Notes: generated from the letters alone by a model not told the origin. A stretch of DNA of 64,000 bases from Mariprofundus sp. NF (GCF_013387455.1 NZ_VWNC01000006.1:1-64000), one strand, 5' to 3'. Numbered from the stretch's first letter, positions 36,160-45,502 are shown. Translations and numbers: made by a program.

Positions 36160-39100
36160 TTACAGCGTAGCCGCTACTTCCTCAATGATATAAAACTCGA
36201 AGCGATCCCCGACCTTCACATCATTGAACTTCTCAATACTCATACCGCACTCGTAGCCGCTCTTCACCTCTTTCACATCATCTTTGAAGCGACGCAGAGA
36301 AGCCAGCAGGCCATCGTAAATCATCACGCCTTCGCGCAGTACACGTACACGGGCACCACGCGTAACAATACCGTCGGTCATGTAGCAACCGGCAACAGCG
36401 CCGATCTTCGGAGAGACAAAGACATCACGAACTTCAGCCTCACCGGTAACTTTCTCAACCTTATTCGGTGAGAGAACACCGGCCATTGCAGCTTTGATCT
36501 CATCGATTGCTTCATAAATAATCTTGTAGAAACGGATATCTACGCCTTCAACTTCAGCTACCTTCTTGGCTTTGGCTTCAGGGCGCACATTAAAACCGAT
36601 AATAATCGCGTTGGCAGCGGATGCGAGCATCACATCAGATTCGGTGATACCACCGATACCCTTGTGTACAACCTTCACCTTCACCTCATCAGTGCCGGCC
36701 TTAGCCAGTGATTCTGCCATCGCTTCAACAGAACCGGTCACATCACCCTTGATCAGTACAGGAACTTCCTTGATACCGCTCTGCAGATCAGCAAATAGCT
36801 CATCAAGGCTGGCGCGTTTCTTGGCTTCTGCGCCCATCTCACGATCCTTGTCTTTACGGTAACGGACAATATCACGTGCCTGTTTCTCATTCTCAACGGC
36901 AAAGATCTGCTGTCCGGCTTCAGGTACAGAGTCAAGTCCCAGCAGCTCAAACGGAATGGATGGGCCGGCTGTACGGTGCTGAACTGAATTTTCATCAACA
37001 ATCGCACGCAAGCGTCCTGTTGCAGAGCCGACAACTACGGTATCACCCTGTCTGAATGTACCATTCTGAACCAGAACGGTAGCAACCGGGCCGCGACCAC
37101 GATCCAGACGCGACTCAACCACAATACCCTTACCACGACGCTCCGGATTAGCTTTGAGTTCGAGGATTTCAGTCTGCAGTGCCAGATTCTCAAGCAGTTC
37201 ATCCAGACCCTGACCTGTATGTGCAGAGACCTGTACAAACATGGTGTCGCCACCCCAATCTTCAGAGAGCACATTATGTTCGGCAAGCTGACGCATCACC
37301 TTCTCAGGATCAGCCCCCTCTTTATCCATCTTATTCACTGCAACAATAATTGGCACACCGGCTGCACGTGCATGATTCAGTGCTTCAACGGTCTGCGGCA
37401 TAACGCCATCATCTGCGGCTACAACCAGTACAGCCACGTCAGTCATGCTTGCACCACGTGCCCGCAGGCCGGTAAAGGCTTCATGACCAGGTGTGTCAAC
37501 AAAGACAACCCGCTCGCCACTTTCAAGTTTCACCATATAAGCACCGATATGCTGGGTGATGCCACCGGCTTCACCATCAGCCACATGCGCTTTGCGCAGG
37601 GCATCAAGTATCGAGGTTTTACCATGATCCACGTGACCCATCACTACGACGACAGGAGGACGAGGTACCAGATCCTCATCATTATCTTCAGAGGTATCCT
37701 CCACCAGCACATCTTCAACTGCGCCTGCATTGATGATCTTGGCTTTATGGCCGAACTCTTCAACAATCAGTACCGCTGTTTCAGCATCAATTGCTTCGTT
37801 AATCGTGGTTGTCATACCCATCTCAAAGAGTTTGCGCACAACCTGTGCACTCTTGAACGCCATACGACTGGCCAGTTCAGAAACCATAATCGGATCGGTG
37901 ACTTCAACGGTACGCACCACAAAGGCTTCATCGTCTTTGTTGACACCCAGGTCACGTCGCTTGGAGCCGCGAGCCAGTCGGGCCTGACGATCCTGCTGTT
38001 CAGGTGTTAGAACCTCATGACGTTTGGAAGCGTAATCCCTGCGTGCTGCCTTCTCTGCAGGTGAAAGCCTGCGTTGTGGCCTGCTGCCGCCGGGACCACC
38101 ACGGCGGCGCTGAGCACCTGGTGGCGGAGTTGTTGCAGCATCCGGAGAGACTGCAACAGATGGAGACCTGCGCGTTGCAGCCTGTTGTGCAGGTGTCGCA
38201 TTGCGATCAGGGCGATTCTGCGGCGCACTTCTGCGCTGTTGTGCCCGGTCATCTGAAATCTTCTTCTCAATCTGTTTAACCGAAGAGCTCGGTGCTTTTG
38301 ATGCAGCGATCTGGGCAGGCGTCAAACCACGACGAATGGTAGTGCGCGGCCCTTTATGGGTAGACTGATTCGGCTGTGTGCCCGGACGATTCTGCGGACG
38401 CTGGCCTTGTGGACGATCGCCAGGACGGCCTTGCGGACGCTGACCTTGTGGACGATCACCAGGACGGCCTTGCGGACGCTGACCTTGTGGGCGATCACCA
38501 GGACGGGCCTGTGGGCGCTCACCGGGACGGCCCTGTGGACGATTAACTGCAGGGGTTGCTGTTTTAGTCGCTGCAGCGGCGCGCTGGGCCGGTGTAGGGC
38601 CGGTCCTCTTCACAGCACTTGCTGGTGCAACAGCTGCAGCAGCCCGCTGGGCTGGTGTAGGACCGGTTCTCTTCACAGCACTTACTGGTGCCGCGGCAGC
38701 CGGCTTAGCAATGACTGGCTTTTTCACTTCAACTTTAACTTCGGCGCGTTTAGCAGCGGCTGCTGCGGCCTTTTCCTTGATATCATCAAGTTTCTTCTGC
38801 TCTACAGCTGCAGCGGCACGCTGAGCCGGAGCTAGAGGTTTACTCTCAACGGCTGGGGCCGGGGCGGCTTCAGGTGCTGGTTTTGCCACTGCTCCGGGTT
38901 TGGCAACCGGGGTATGTCGGCGACGAACCGCAACCTCAACAGTTCGGCCACGCCCCTCTACCTGAGCGCCGCTGCGCGATTGGCCTGCGACCATCGGGCG
39001 GTTGAGGGTAAGTGTTTTACCGCCACTCTTCTGGGCATCCGGTTGGGCTGCCTTTTTCATGGCGGAGCGAACCTTCGCCTGATCGTCGGCATCCAACGTA

Positions 39101-39204
39101 CTGGTGGGTCCGCTCACCACGATGTTGCACTGTACGGCAACTCGCTGAATATCAGACGCTTCCACGTTGAGTTCTTTTGCCAGATCGAGAATACGTTTAG
39201 CCAT
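36160..39204 (-). CDS. infB: Translation initiation factor IF-2
   Basis: A 1014-residue GTPase that brings fMet-tRNA to the ribosome. An N-terminal IF2_N domain is followed by a long Ala/Lys/Pro/Gln-rich linker (about 60-430) and a second IF2_N at about 440. G domain: G1 GHVDHGKTS, G3 VDTPGHEAF, G4 NKMD. Beta-barrel, IF2 and C-terminal domains follow. The linker holds a 39-bp tandem repeat and a duplicated SAVKRTGPTPAQRAAAA unit. Confidence 0.97.
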   Translation of the reverse strand: MAKRILDLAKELNVEASDIQRVAVQCNIVVSGPTSTLDADDQAKVRSAMKKAAQPDAQKSGGKTLTLNRPMVAGQSRSGAQVEGRGRTVEVAVRRRHTPVAKPGAVAKPAPEAAPAPAVESKPLAPAQRAAAAVEQKKLDDIKEKAAAAAAKRAEVKVEVKKPVIAKPAAAAPVSAVKRTGPTPAQRAAAAVAPASAVKRTGPTPAQRAAAATKTATPAVNRPQGRPGERPQARPGDRPQGQRPQGRPGDRPQGQRPQGRPGDRPQGQRPQNRPGTQPNQSTHKGPRTTIRRGLTPAQIAASKAPSSSVKQIEKKISDDRAQQRRSAPQNRPDRNATPAQQAATRRSPSVAVSPDAATTPPPGAQRRRGGPGGSRPQRRLSPAEKAARRDYASKRHEVLTPEQQDRQARLARGSKRRDLGVNKDDEAFVVRTVEVTDPIMVSELASRMAFKSAQVVRKLFEMGMTTTINEAIDAETAVLIVEEFGHKAKIINAGAVEDVLVEDTSEDNDEDLVPRPPVVVVMGHVDHGKTSILDALRKAHVADGEAGGITQHIGAYMVKLESGERVVFVDTPGHEAFTGLRARGASMTDVAVLVVAADDGVMPQTVEALNHARAAGVPIIVAVNKMDKEGADPEKVMRQLAEHNVLSEDWGGDTMFVQVSAHTGQGLDELLENLALQTEILELKANPERRGKGIVVESRLDRGRGPVATVLVQNGTFRQGDTVVVGSATGRLRAIVDENSVQHRTAGPSIPFELLGLDSVPEAGQQIFAVENEKQARDIVRYRKDKDREMGAEAKKRASLDELFADLQSGIKEVPVLIKGDVTGSVEAMAESLAKAGTDEVKVKVVHKGIGGITESDVMLASAANAIIIGFNVRPEAKAKKVAEVEGVDIRFYKIIYEAIDEIKAAMAGVLSPNKVEKVTGEAEVRDVFVSPKIGAVAGCYMTDGIVTRGARVRVLREGVMIYDGLLASLRRFKDDVKEVKSGYECGMSIEKFNDVKVGDRFEFYIIEEVAATL
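38384..38500. repeat. 39-bp tandem repeat within infB
   Basis: Three copies of a 39-bp unit (38384-38422, 38423-38461, 38462-38500), with a degenerate fourth, encode RPGDRPQGQRPQG in the flexible IF-2 linker. Copies two and three differ by about one base, so copy number may vary by slippage in steps of 13 residues. Confidence 0.85.
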
Positions 39205-39213
39205 GTTTACTAC

Positions 39214-39846
39214 TTACCCTATTGCCTTTAGTTGTCCGTACCAGACACAAAACTGGTGCAGCTTCCTGACGTTCGTCGCCATCATGCCGGAAGTTCCCAG
39301 TGCTGCAACTGCGACATCTTCCCGTCCAAGCATCTCGCCAAGCCACTGCTTGGAACCCACACTTAACAGACGCGATCGATGTCCTGCCTGCTCTCGTTTC
39401 TCTACAGCCGATTCAATCTGCCGAACCACTGCATCACCTGCATCCGAAGCTACGAGCAGTAGCATTGGCGCATTATTCCACAGACGATGCATCACTGCAT
39501 CCCTGCCAATCTCTGTTTTAACCCGCAGACGTGTAAACATCTGCAACAGCTGCTTATGAAGGATCACATGCAAACGCTCCTTCAACAGCGTCCATTGTGG
39601 AAAATCCACTTTGAACTTCGCCCGCAATGGCTGCAGACGCCTGTCACTCATGCCTGATAGACACTCGGCCTCCATACAGAGGTAGAGCCCCCTTCCCGGC
39701 AATTTATGCAACAGATCCGGCCATATCTGACCTTCGTCATCAACGATCAATCTGAGCATATCCTGCTTAGGCAGGCTGCTTCGACAGGCGACACAACGCC
39801 TCTCTGAGCCAGCATCCGACTTAGTCAAACCAGCCGGAAGCCTCAC
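39214..39846 (-). CDS. YlxR (DUF448) fused to an L7Ae/L30e-like domain
   Basis: A 210-residue two-domain protein. The N-terminal YlxR part has RRCVACRSSLPKQDMLRL and PGRGLYLC (about 16-65), a small RNA-binding fold usually encoded after nusA. The C-terminal part (about 95-205), with NAPMLLLVASDAGDAVVRQ, resembles the L7Ae/L30e RNA-binding fold, encoded separately as YlxQ in Firmicutes. The start is uncertain: GTG 39846 or TTG 39828, which overlaps the nusA end. Its place between nusA and infB is conserved. Confidence 0.85.
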   Translation of the reverse strand: MRLPAGLTKSDAGSERRCVACRSSLPKQDMLRLIVDDEGQIWPDLLHKLPGRGLYLCMEAECLSGMSDRRLQPLRAKFKVDFPQWTLLKERLHVILHKQLLQMFTRLRVKTEIGRDAVMHRLWNNAPMLLLVASDAGDAVVRQIESAVEKREQAGHRSRLLSVGSKQWLGEMLGREDVAVAALGTSGMMATNVRKLHQFCVWYGQLKAIG

Positions 39847-41296
39847 GGGCAGCGATAATCAGAGCATCAGCCTGTTCACGGCTAAGCCCTTCAATATCTT
39901 CAATCTCATCACCAGCCGCATCAGCCAGAGCTTGCACACTTACCATCTCACGTGCTGCCAACTGCTCGGCAACTTCACGCGTCATGCCAGGCAGATCCAG
40001 CAGTGAGACAGCTGTCTCACCCTCTTCTGCATTGACCTGTAGCGCCTGATCCAGCAGCACATTACGTGCACGCTTCTGCAGCTCCTGAGCCACCTCAGCA
40101 TCAAGACCACCGATGCCTGAGATATCTTCAATCGCGCAGTAGGCCAGATCTTCAAGACTGAAGAAACCTTCATCTACCAGTACGGCAGCGAAATCCTCAT
40201 CAACATCGAGCCCTTCCTGGAATACAACCTTGGCACTGGCGATCTCTTCAGAGCGACGCTCTTTCTCTTCGCCCGCACTCATCAGCTCAATACCCCAGCC
40301 GGTCAGCTCGGATGCCAGACGCACGTTCTGACCACGACGGCCAATGGCGATCGCCAGGTTCTCTTCGCTCACAGCTACTTCAATGGTGTTGGTCGCTTCA
40401 TCAACCAGTACACGTTCGATCTCTGCCGGAGCCAGTGCATTGACAACAAACACAGCCGGATCTTCAGTCCACTCGATAATATCGATCTTCTCGCCGTGCA
40501 GCTCATTAACAACAGCCTGCACACGGGCACCACGCATACCTACGCAGGCACCGACAGGGTCAACAGCCGCATCGGTAGAGATCACAGCAATCTTACTGCG
40601 TGAGCCGGGATCGCGAGCGATCGCCTGAATAGCGACTACACCATCTTCAATCTCAGGCACTTCCTGTTCAAATAGACGTAAGACCATGCCTGCATCAGAA
40701 CGGGAGATGAATACCAATGGTCCTTTGGTCTGGTTACGTACTTCGCGCAGATAGGCACGAACACGGTCGCCCTGACGGAAAGTTTCACGCGGCAGCAGAT
40801 CTTCACGGTACATCACAGCTTCGCCGCGACCCAGATCAACATAGACATTGCCACGCTCAACGCGCTTCACGATACCGGTAATCAACTCACCCACACGTGG
40901 CTCATACTCAGCGATCACACGATCACGCTCAGCCTCACGAATCTTCTGGTTAATGACCTGTTTGGCGGTCTGGGCAGCAATACGACCCAATTCAATCGGT
41001 GGAAGTGCTTCACGGAACTCAGTGCCGATCTCAGCAGCCGGATCAATCTCCTGACCCTGCTCAAGGGTAAGATGATTCTCTTCCTCTTCAAACTCTTCTT
41101 CTATCACAACGGTGCGAACGTGGAAGAGACGAATCTCGCCTGTCATGCGATCAATCTCCGCCAGCACTTCTTTGCCCGGATAGGTTCTACGCGCAGCGGT
41201 CTTAAGCGCCTGTTCCATCGCTTCAAGTACCAGCTCGCGCTCTACTGATTTTTCACGTGCGACTGCATCCGCAACTGCTAATATTTCTACATTCAT
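39821..41296 (-). CDS. nusA: Transcription termination/antitermination factor NusA
   Basis: A 491-residue protein with an N-terminal RNA polymerase-binding domain, an S1 domain (about 135-200), two KH domains (DPVGACVGMRGARVQAVVNEL and LAIAIGRRGQNVRLASELTGW) and two C-terminal helix-hairpin-helix repeats (ISGIGGLDAEVAQEL and IEGLSREQADALI). It controls pausing, termination and antitermination. It follows rimP by 31 bases. Confidence 0.97.
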   Translation of the reverse strand: MNVEILAVADAVAREKSVERELVLEAMEQALKTAARRTYPGKEVLAEIDRMTGEIRLFHVRTVVIEEEFEEEENHLTLEQGQEIDPAAEIGTEFREALPPIELGRIAAQTAKQVINQKIREAERDRVIAEYEPRVGELITGIVKRVERGNVYVDLGRGEAVMYREDLLPRETFRQGDRVRAYLREVRNQTKGPLVFISRSDAGMVLRLFEQEVPEIEDGVVAIQAIARDPGSRSKIAVISTDAAVDPVGACVGMRGARVQAVVNELHGEKIDIIEWTEDPAVFVVNALAPAEIERVLVDEATNTIEVAVSEENLAIAIGRRGQNVRLASELTGWGIELMSAGEEKERRSEEIASAKVVFQEGLDVDEDFAAVLVDEGFFSLEDLAYCAIEDISGIGGLDAEVAQELQKRARNVLLDQALQVNAEEGETAVSLLDLPGMTREVAEQLAAREMVSVQALADAAGDEIEDIEGLSREQADALIIAAREASGWFD

Positions 41297-41327
41297 GCTC
41301 GCATCTCACTCACTCACAATTCAGTCT

Positions 41328-41804
41328 TTATTTTCTACTGGAAACTTCTTTCCAGTTAATTGCCCGTACCACTTTGGTAATCTCATTCAAGAAGATCACC
41401 TCGTCATGCTTATCAGATGGACGTTTGCCCTCAACCTGCAGGGTAAAGCCATCTCCCGACGCCAGTGGGCCGAGGTTTCTGCCCTCAACCGTTCTGCCAT
41501 CGACAAAGTAGGCTTTCACCCAATTACCGTTATAACGTTCAAAGTCAGCCATTGTCTCAAAGGCGTAATCCAGCCCCGGAGATGTTACTTCAAGGCGGTA
41601 GGCACCCGGGATCAGATCCTCAGCATCAAGCTGCAGTGCAAGTCCCCTGCTAACCCGTGCCAGTATATCGGAGTCCACACCACCGGTCTGGTCCACCATC
41701 ACACGCAGCAACTGGTTACGGCCACTACCCAAGCTTATCTTGATAATATCAAGACCTAGCTCTTCGGTAATCGGCTCCAGCAACGCACGAATCACTTCTT
41801 CCAA
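41328..41804 (-). CDS. rimP: Ribosome maturation factor RimP
   Basis: A 158-residue protein. The family motif YRLEVTSPGLD (about 70-80) is present, with an N-terminal alpha/beta domain and a C-terminal SH3-like barrel. It is needed for 30S assembly. It is the first gene of the rimP-nusA-infB-rbfA-nrnA-truB operon. Confidence 0.95.
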   Translation of the reverse strand: MEEVIRALLEPITEELGLDIIKISLGSGRNQLLRVMVDQTGGVDSDILARVSRGLALQLDAEDLIPGAYRLEVTSPGLDYAFETMADFERYNGNWVKAYFVDGRTVEGRNLGPLASGDGFTLQVEGKRPSDKHDEVIFLNEITKVVRAINWKEVSSRK

Positions 41805-41859
41805 CGTTATACCACCTCTGGGACTGCTAACAGAAATTCTGATTGCAGACCCATTAAAA

Positions 41860-41888
41860 CAAAAAAAGCGGGCCGCGGCCCACTTTTA
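41860..41888 (-). terminator. Terminator of mntP
   Basis: A GC-rich stem (TGGGCC/GGCCCG core at about 41869-41882) is flanked by seven A on the left and four T on the right. Read leftward it ends in a T run, stopping mntP before rimP. It could also act rightward, but no rightward gene lies before it. Confidence 0.8.
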
Positions 41889-41959
41889 ACGACGCGAAGC
41901 ATAGCCCCGTTCTTAGAGATTGCAATGTTATTATATAGCGTGTGGAGAGTAACAACAGA

Positions 41960-42502
41960 TTAAAACAGTAGAATTTTCAGCCCGATCAGAATCAACACAA
42001 CACCACCAAACAGCTCCGCCCTGCTCTCCAGCCATGTACCACTGCGATAACCGATAAATACGCCCAGCCAGCTGAACAGAAATGTGGTCACGGCAATGAT
42101 CAGACAGGCGGAGAGTGCATTGACCTCCAGCAGTGTTAACGAAAAACCTGCAGCCATGGCATCGATACTGGTAGCGATGGCCAGCATCAGCATCACCCGG
42201 TTACTGGTTGAGGTGATCTCCTCCTCCACCCCTTCACAGAACGATTCATAGATCATCTTGCCGCCAATCAGCAGCAACAGGCCAAAAGCGATCCATGCGG
42301 CATAACCTTCAACCCAGCCCAACACACCCTTGCCACCGAGATAACCGATCAGTGGCATCAAGCCCTGAAACAGACCGAACCAGATACCCGCCTTAAGCGC
42401 CAGGGCTGCAAGCTTCTGCTTCTCCTCTTTCGAACCTAAACCGATAGAGACAGCAAATGCATCCATAGCGAGTGCAACAGCCAGAAACAGAACTTCAATC
42501 AA
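41960..42502 (-). CDS. mntP: Manganese efflux pump MntP
   Basis: A 180-residue six-helix membrane protein. [14 protein letters not shown] and the internal repeat [15 protein letters not shown] carry the paired Asp residues of the MntP family. It exports Mn2+ from the cytoplasm. TTG start with GGGAGAG upstream. No yybP-ykoY manganese riboswitch was found in the leader. Confidence 0.9.
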   Translation of the reverse strand: MIEVLFLAVALAMDAFAVSIGLGSKEEKQKLAALALKAGIWFGLFQGLMPLIGYLGGKGVLGWVEGYAAWIAFGLLLLIGGKMIYESFCEGVEEEITSTSNRVMLMLAIATSIDAMAAGFSLTLLEVNALSACLIIAVTTFLFSWLGVFIGYRSGTWLESRAELFGGVVLILIGLKILLF

Positions 42503-42663
42503 GGGGACTCTCCCGAAAATAAGATGGTCGCATTCTGCCTATGGAAGCGGATTTGAATAGACTAATAACAACCAGAGCAGCCGGTTCATCTATAGATTAA
42601 ACTTTAACCATTTATTTTATCATGCTGTTTTATAAATGTTTTTTACACTAAATGTAATCAACC

Positions 42664-42701
42664 AAAAAAAGGTGTGGCACTCATGATAAGTGCCACACCA
42701 T
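42664..42701 (-). terminator. Terminator of the ComEA-like gene
   Basis: A perfect 11-bp stem GGTGTGGCACT (42671-42681) / AGTGCCACACC (42689-42699) has seven A on its left, giving a T run on the minus strand. Confidence 0.88.
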
Positions 42702-42731
42702 AGCGCAGAAACATCTGTGGTTGATGATTCC

Positions 42732-43004
42732 CTACTTGCTACTTACCTCAATCGCATCCCTGATTGCATCGAGTCTCTTTTCACCAACACCTTTCACGTT
42801 GGTTAACTCATCGACAGATTTAAACGATCCATGTTCACTTCGGTACGCCTCAATGGCTGCTGCTGTACTAGGGCCAATCCCCGGTAACGCCTGCAGCTGC
42901 TCTATTGTTGCTGTATTCAAATTGATGCGATCGCCAGCAGTAACTGGCCCTGCAATCATGAACAAAGCAACAAACAGAGACAGTAGTAGATGTTTTATTT
43001 TCAT
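42732..43004 (-). CDS. ComEA-like exported helix-hairpin-helix protein
   Basis: A 90-residue protein with a signal peptide (LLLSLFVALFMIAGPVTAG, about residues 6-24) and a ComEA-type double helix-hairpin-helix DNA-binding domain (INLNTATIEQLQALPGIG and LTNVKGVGEKRLDAI). Such small periplasmic proteins bind incoming DNA during natural transformation. No other competence gene is nearby. Confidence 0.88.
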   Translation of the reverse strand: MKIKHLLLSLFVALFMIAGPVTAGDRINLNTATIEQLQALPGIGPSTAAAIEAYRSEHGSFKSVDELTNVKGVGEKRLDAIRDAIEVSSK

Positions 43005-43170
43005 ATCTATCCTCCTGTGTCGTATCTGTTGCCGGACTATCCTGTTCCAGACAATGAGTTACTATTATAGCAAACTATATCCGGATTGTAATAGTGGTTT
43101 ATAACCTGCTTAGAGAAAAAGAGTGTAAGCCTTTGGTAAGCAAATCCGGTAAGACTAAAGAGGTTGCGAA

Positions 43171-43368
43171 GTGAATCCTGAAAACCTGAGTACTGAAGCA
43201 CTGCACATATTCAACAACTTACCTTCTGAACTACAGCAGGAGGTTTTACAGCTGTGCGAACTGCACTCGGAAAATGAAGCGATCTATCTCACCGCCCTGC
43301 GCAACATGGATGAGCGCGAGAAGCGCAAATTCCTATTCCGCTTAAGCAGGATAAAACATGGACTTTAA
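43171..43368 (+). CDS. Small hypothetical protein
   Basis: A 65-residue protein that I do not recognise. GTG start with AGAGG about 8 bases upstream. It is largely helical and charged (FNNLPSELQQEVLQLCELH, NMDEREKRKFLFRLSRIK), without signal peptide, membrane helix or metal motif. It lies alone between the ComEA-like gene and lpxK. Confidence 0.55.
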   Translation: MNPENLSTEALHIFNNLPSELQQEVLQLCELHSENEAIYLTALRNMDEREKRKFLFRLSRIKHGL

Positions 43369-43395
43369 AGTTAATTGATTAAGAAGATTAGATAG

Positions 43396-44394
43396 TTATA
43401 AGCTCTTTTGTGATCCACACAGTTTATCCACAATGGCCTCTACAAGACCGCTCTGGGCTTCAATTTGCTGCTCCAGAACCCACAGAGGCTTGTCATCCGG
43501 CCAATACGGTTTGAGCTTCACCGCATCTTTGGCTGTGGTCACGATCGAAGCATGGTTTTGTAACAGTCTCTGAATATCCTGCGTTGAATAAGCGTGGTGA
43601 TCATCAAAACTCAGATGTTCGCCCACCTCATAACCCAGTGCTTTGAGATCCCTTAAGACCCGCCAGGACCTGGCAACACCCGTGACCAGACAAACCGGCC
43701 TGGAAGCTTCCAGCAGGAAATCGCCTTCGCTGTTCCAATCCCGAAGCAGGCCTGCTTTGGCCGACCAACTCCACTCTTTCTGCGTTGATAAAGGCCTGCA
43801 ATCGGACGGACCACTGCGCACAATAAGATCGGCCCGATCCAGCGCGGAGAGAGGCTCTCTTAATGGACCGGCAGGAAGCAGGCCTCCGTTGCCTACCCCC
43901 TCGGATGGCACCAGCACAATGTCGCAAACACGTTCCAGCTGCCGATACTGAAAGCCATCATCGAGAATAAGGATATCCCCATAATCTGCGGCCAGCGATG
44001 CGCCGCTCACACGGTCACGACCTGCAATCACCGGGCAACCACTTAAACGGTAGAGCAGCAGCGCTTCATCACCCACCTCATGGGCTTTGGAGTATTCAGA
44101 GATCAGGTGCGGCGTTTGATTGTTTGCCCCATCCCCTCGTGATAACAGCACAGGATTGAAGCCCTGTTTTTTCAGCTCATTAGCCAGCCACACCACAAAA
44201 GGTGTTTTACCACTGCCACCGACAGTGATATTTCCAACTGAAATCATAGGAATGGCAGGTTTAACAGCCTGTTTCAGCCGCTGCCTCTGAACCATGTTCG
44301 ACACCAGGGCATAAATCACAGAGATACCAGAGAGCACCGCATTAGGCTTTCGCCTGCTGTTCCACCACATATACTCAATACGCTGATGCAGCAT
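43396..44394 (-). CDS. lpxK: Tetraacyldisaccharide 4'-kinase LpxK
   Basis: A 332-residue membrane-associated P-loop kinase that phosphorylates the lipid A disaccharide. An N-terminal hydrophobic helix (about 22-33) is followed by Walker A SVGNITVGGSGKTPFV and ILDDGFQYRQL, the family signature. msbA, its common partner, is not upstream. The host therefore makes lipid A. Confidence 0.94.
   Translation of the reverse strand: MLHQRIEYMWWNSRRKPNAVLSGISVIYALVSNMVQRQRLKQAVKPAIPMISVGNITVGGSGKTPFVVWLANELKKQGFNPVLLSRGDGANNQTPHLISEYSKAHEVGDEALLLYRLSGCPVIAGRDRVSGASLAADYGDILILDDGFQYRQLERVCDIVLVPSEGVGNGGLLPAGPLREPLSALDRADLIVRSGPSDCRPLSTQKEWSWSAKAGLLRDWNSEGDFLLEASRPVCLVTGVARSWRVLRDLKALGYEVGEHLSFDDHHAYSTQDIQRLLQNHASIVTTAKDAVKLKPYWPDDKPLWVLEQQIEAQSGLVEAIVDKLCGSQKSL
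43411..43432. promoter_or_regulatory. DnaA-box-like pair inside the end of lpxK
   Basis: TGATCCACA (43411-43419) and a perfect TTATCCACA (43424-43432) repeat, with one extra base, the pair found at 4721-4742. They lie in the last codons of lpxK, so coding may explain them; the shared 19-base context is still notable. Confidence 0.35.
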
Positions 44395-44603
44395 TCACTC
44401 TCACCTCTATGAACCTGATGCCGAACCTAATCCTCACTCCTCCTTTCATCTACCTCCTCTTCGCAGCAAACCAAACAAATTATTTTGCTTTTACCTGCCA
44501 TTCAGGCAGTCCTGACCTATGCTATCTTATGAGACTGCAACAGCAGTGAAGAGAGATTCACTATTGCAGAAATGCGAATGCTAACTCATAGTGTCGTACT
44601 GGA

Positions 44604-44670
44604 TTAACAAACCTCCATAACTACTTGATAGGTTTCGTTAATTTGACCTGGTTTCGGCAACGGTTTTGCA
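44604..44670 (+). promoter_or_regulatory. Dyad and possible sigma-54 promoter before the ImmA/IrrE gene
   Basis: TTAACAAACCT (44604-44614) and AGGTTTCGTTAA (44630-44641) form an 11-bp inverted repeat with one bulged base. Just downstream, CGGCAACGGTTTTGCA (44655-44670) has GG and GC ten bases apart and a perfect TTGCA, as in sigma-54 promoters. A transcript would start near 44682, before the GGAGGG ribosome site. A single match of this kind can occur by chance. Confidence 0.35.
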
Positions 44671-44696
44671 CTGCCAGGAGGGTGTGGAGGGAGTAG

Positions 44697-45461
44697 ATGG
44701 GAAATTTTCAAATGGTCATTCAGGATGACTCCGCTGAATTAACTGATGCACTGCTCACAACCCGGCGCTATTCCGATAGCCAGATTGAGGCGCAGGCGAC
44801 TCAACTTCTCAGAGAGCTGTGGCAAAACAGAGAACAGATTTGGGGTTGGAGTCCAACTGACGCAACCATCGTTATTGATCCGGCCAAAGGGTTGGAACTG
44901 CTGGGTTATGACTTCTTTCTCGAAGAGGAGCTGGCCACCTACGATTCTGATCAGGGCCATGTTCAGGTTGCAGGTGTTATCAACAGAGACACCAAAAGAG
45001 TTCACCTCTCCAAGCGCTTTCCGATGAGTGTGCTCTCCTTCACCGCTGCCCATGAGTTGGGTCATGCTGTCTTACATGAGATTAGTGGATCACTACATCG
45101 CGACAGGCCTCTGAACGGGGAGTCGATAGCAAGAGATCCCATAGAGCGGGAAGCTGACAAGTTCGCCACCTTCTTTCTTATGCCAGCCAAATTGGTCAAA
45201 GCACGTTTTATTGAACTCTTTGGCACTGAAAGCTTCGTATTAACTGAAGATAGCGCTTTTGCACTGACCTGCGACTCGTTAAGCAAGCTGAAGAAAAAAC
45301 ATAAAACACGCCGTGATATCTCCCGACTGCTTGCCGGCACCAAAAGTTATGGCGGACGCAATGTCTATTCACTGGCAGATCAGTTCCGTGTCTCTGTTGA
45401 AGCCATCGCCATTCGCCTTGAGGAGTTATCCCTGATTCAGGACCCTGCAGCGCGCTCCTGA
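44697..45461 (+). CDS. ImmA/IrrE-family metallopeptidase (orphan)
   Basis: A 254-residue cytoplasmic zinc peptidase of the COG2856 type. The HExxH motif is in FTAAHELGHAVLHE (about residues 118-131) and the downstream Glu ligand is in IEREADKFATFFLMPA. The C-terminus has two helical segments, LADQFRVSVEAIAIRLEEL being HTH-like. Relatives cleave a partner XRE-type repressor, but none is encoded next to it. GGAGGGAG precedes the ATG. The target is unknown. Confidence 0.82.
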   Translation: MGNFQMVIQDDSAELTDALLTTRRYSDSQIEAQATQLLRELWQNREQIWGWSPTDATIVIDPAKGLELLGYDFFLEEELATYDSDQGHVQVAGVINRDTKRVHLSKRFPMSVLSFTAAHELGHAVLHEISGSLHRDRPLNGESIARDPIEREADKFATFFLMPAKLVKARFIELFGTESFVLTEDSAFALTCDSLSKLKKKHKTRRDISRLLAGTKSYGGRNVYSLADQFRVSVEAIAIRLEELSLIQDPAARS

Positions 45462-45502
45462 CGGGTCTCTCCCCTCTCTGCAAAATCCACTGAGATAACC
45501 GT

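Noticed and set aside
37219-38010. Long open frame on the plus strand (263 codons) opposite infB
   Set aside because: It lies wholly antisense to the well-supported infB GTPase region, has no ribosome site and an unnatural His/Cys-rich composition.
38384-38500. CRISPR-like array
   Set aside because: The 39-bp units are adjacent, without spacers, and in frame inside infB.
42503-42640. Manganese (yybP-ykoY) riboswitch upstream of mntP
   Set aside because: The conserved loops of that riboswitch are not present in the leader.
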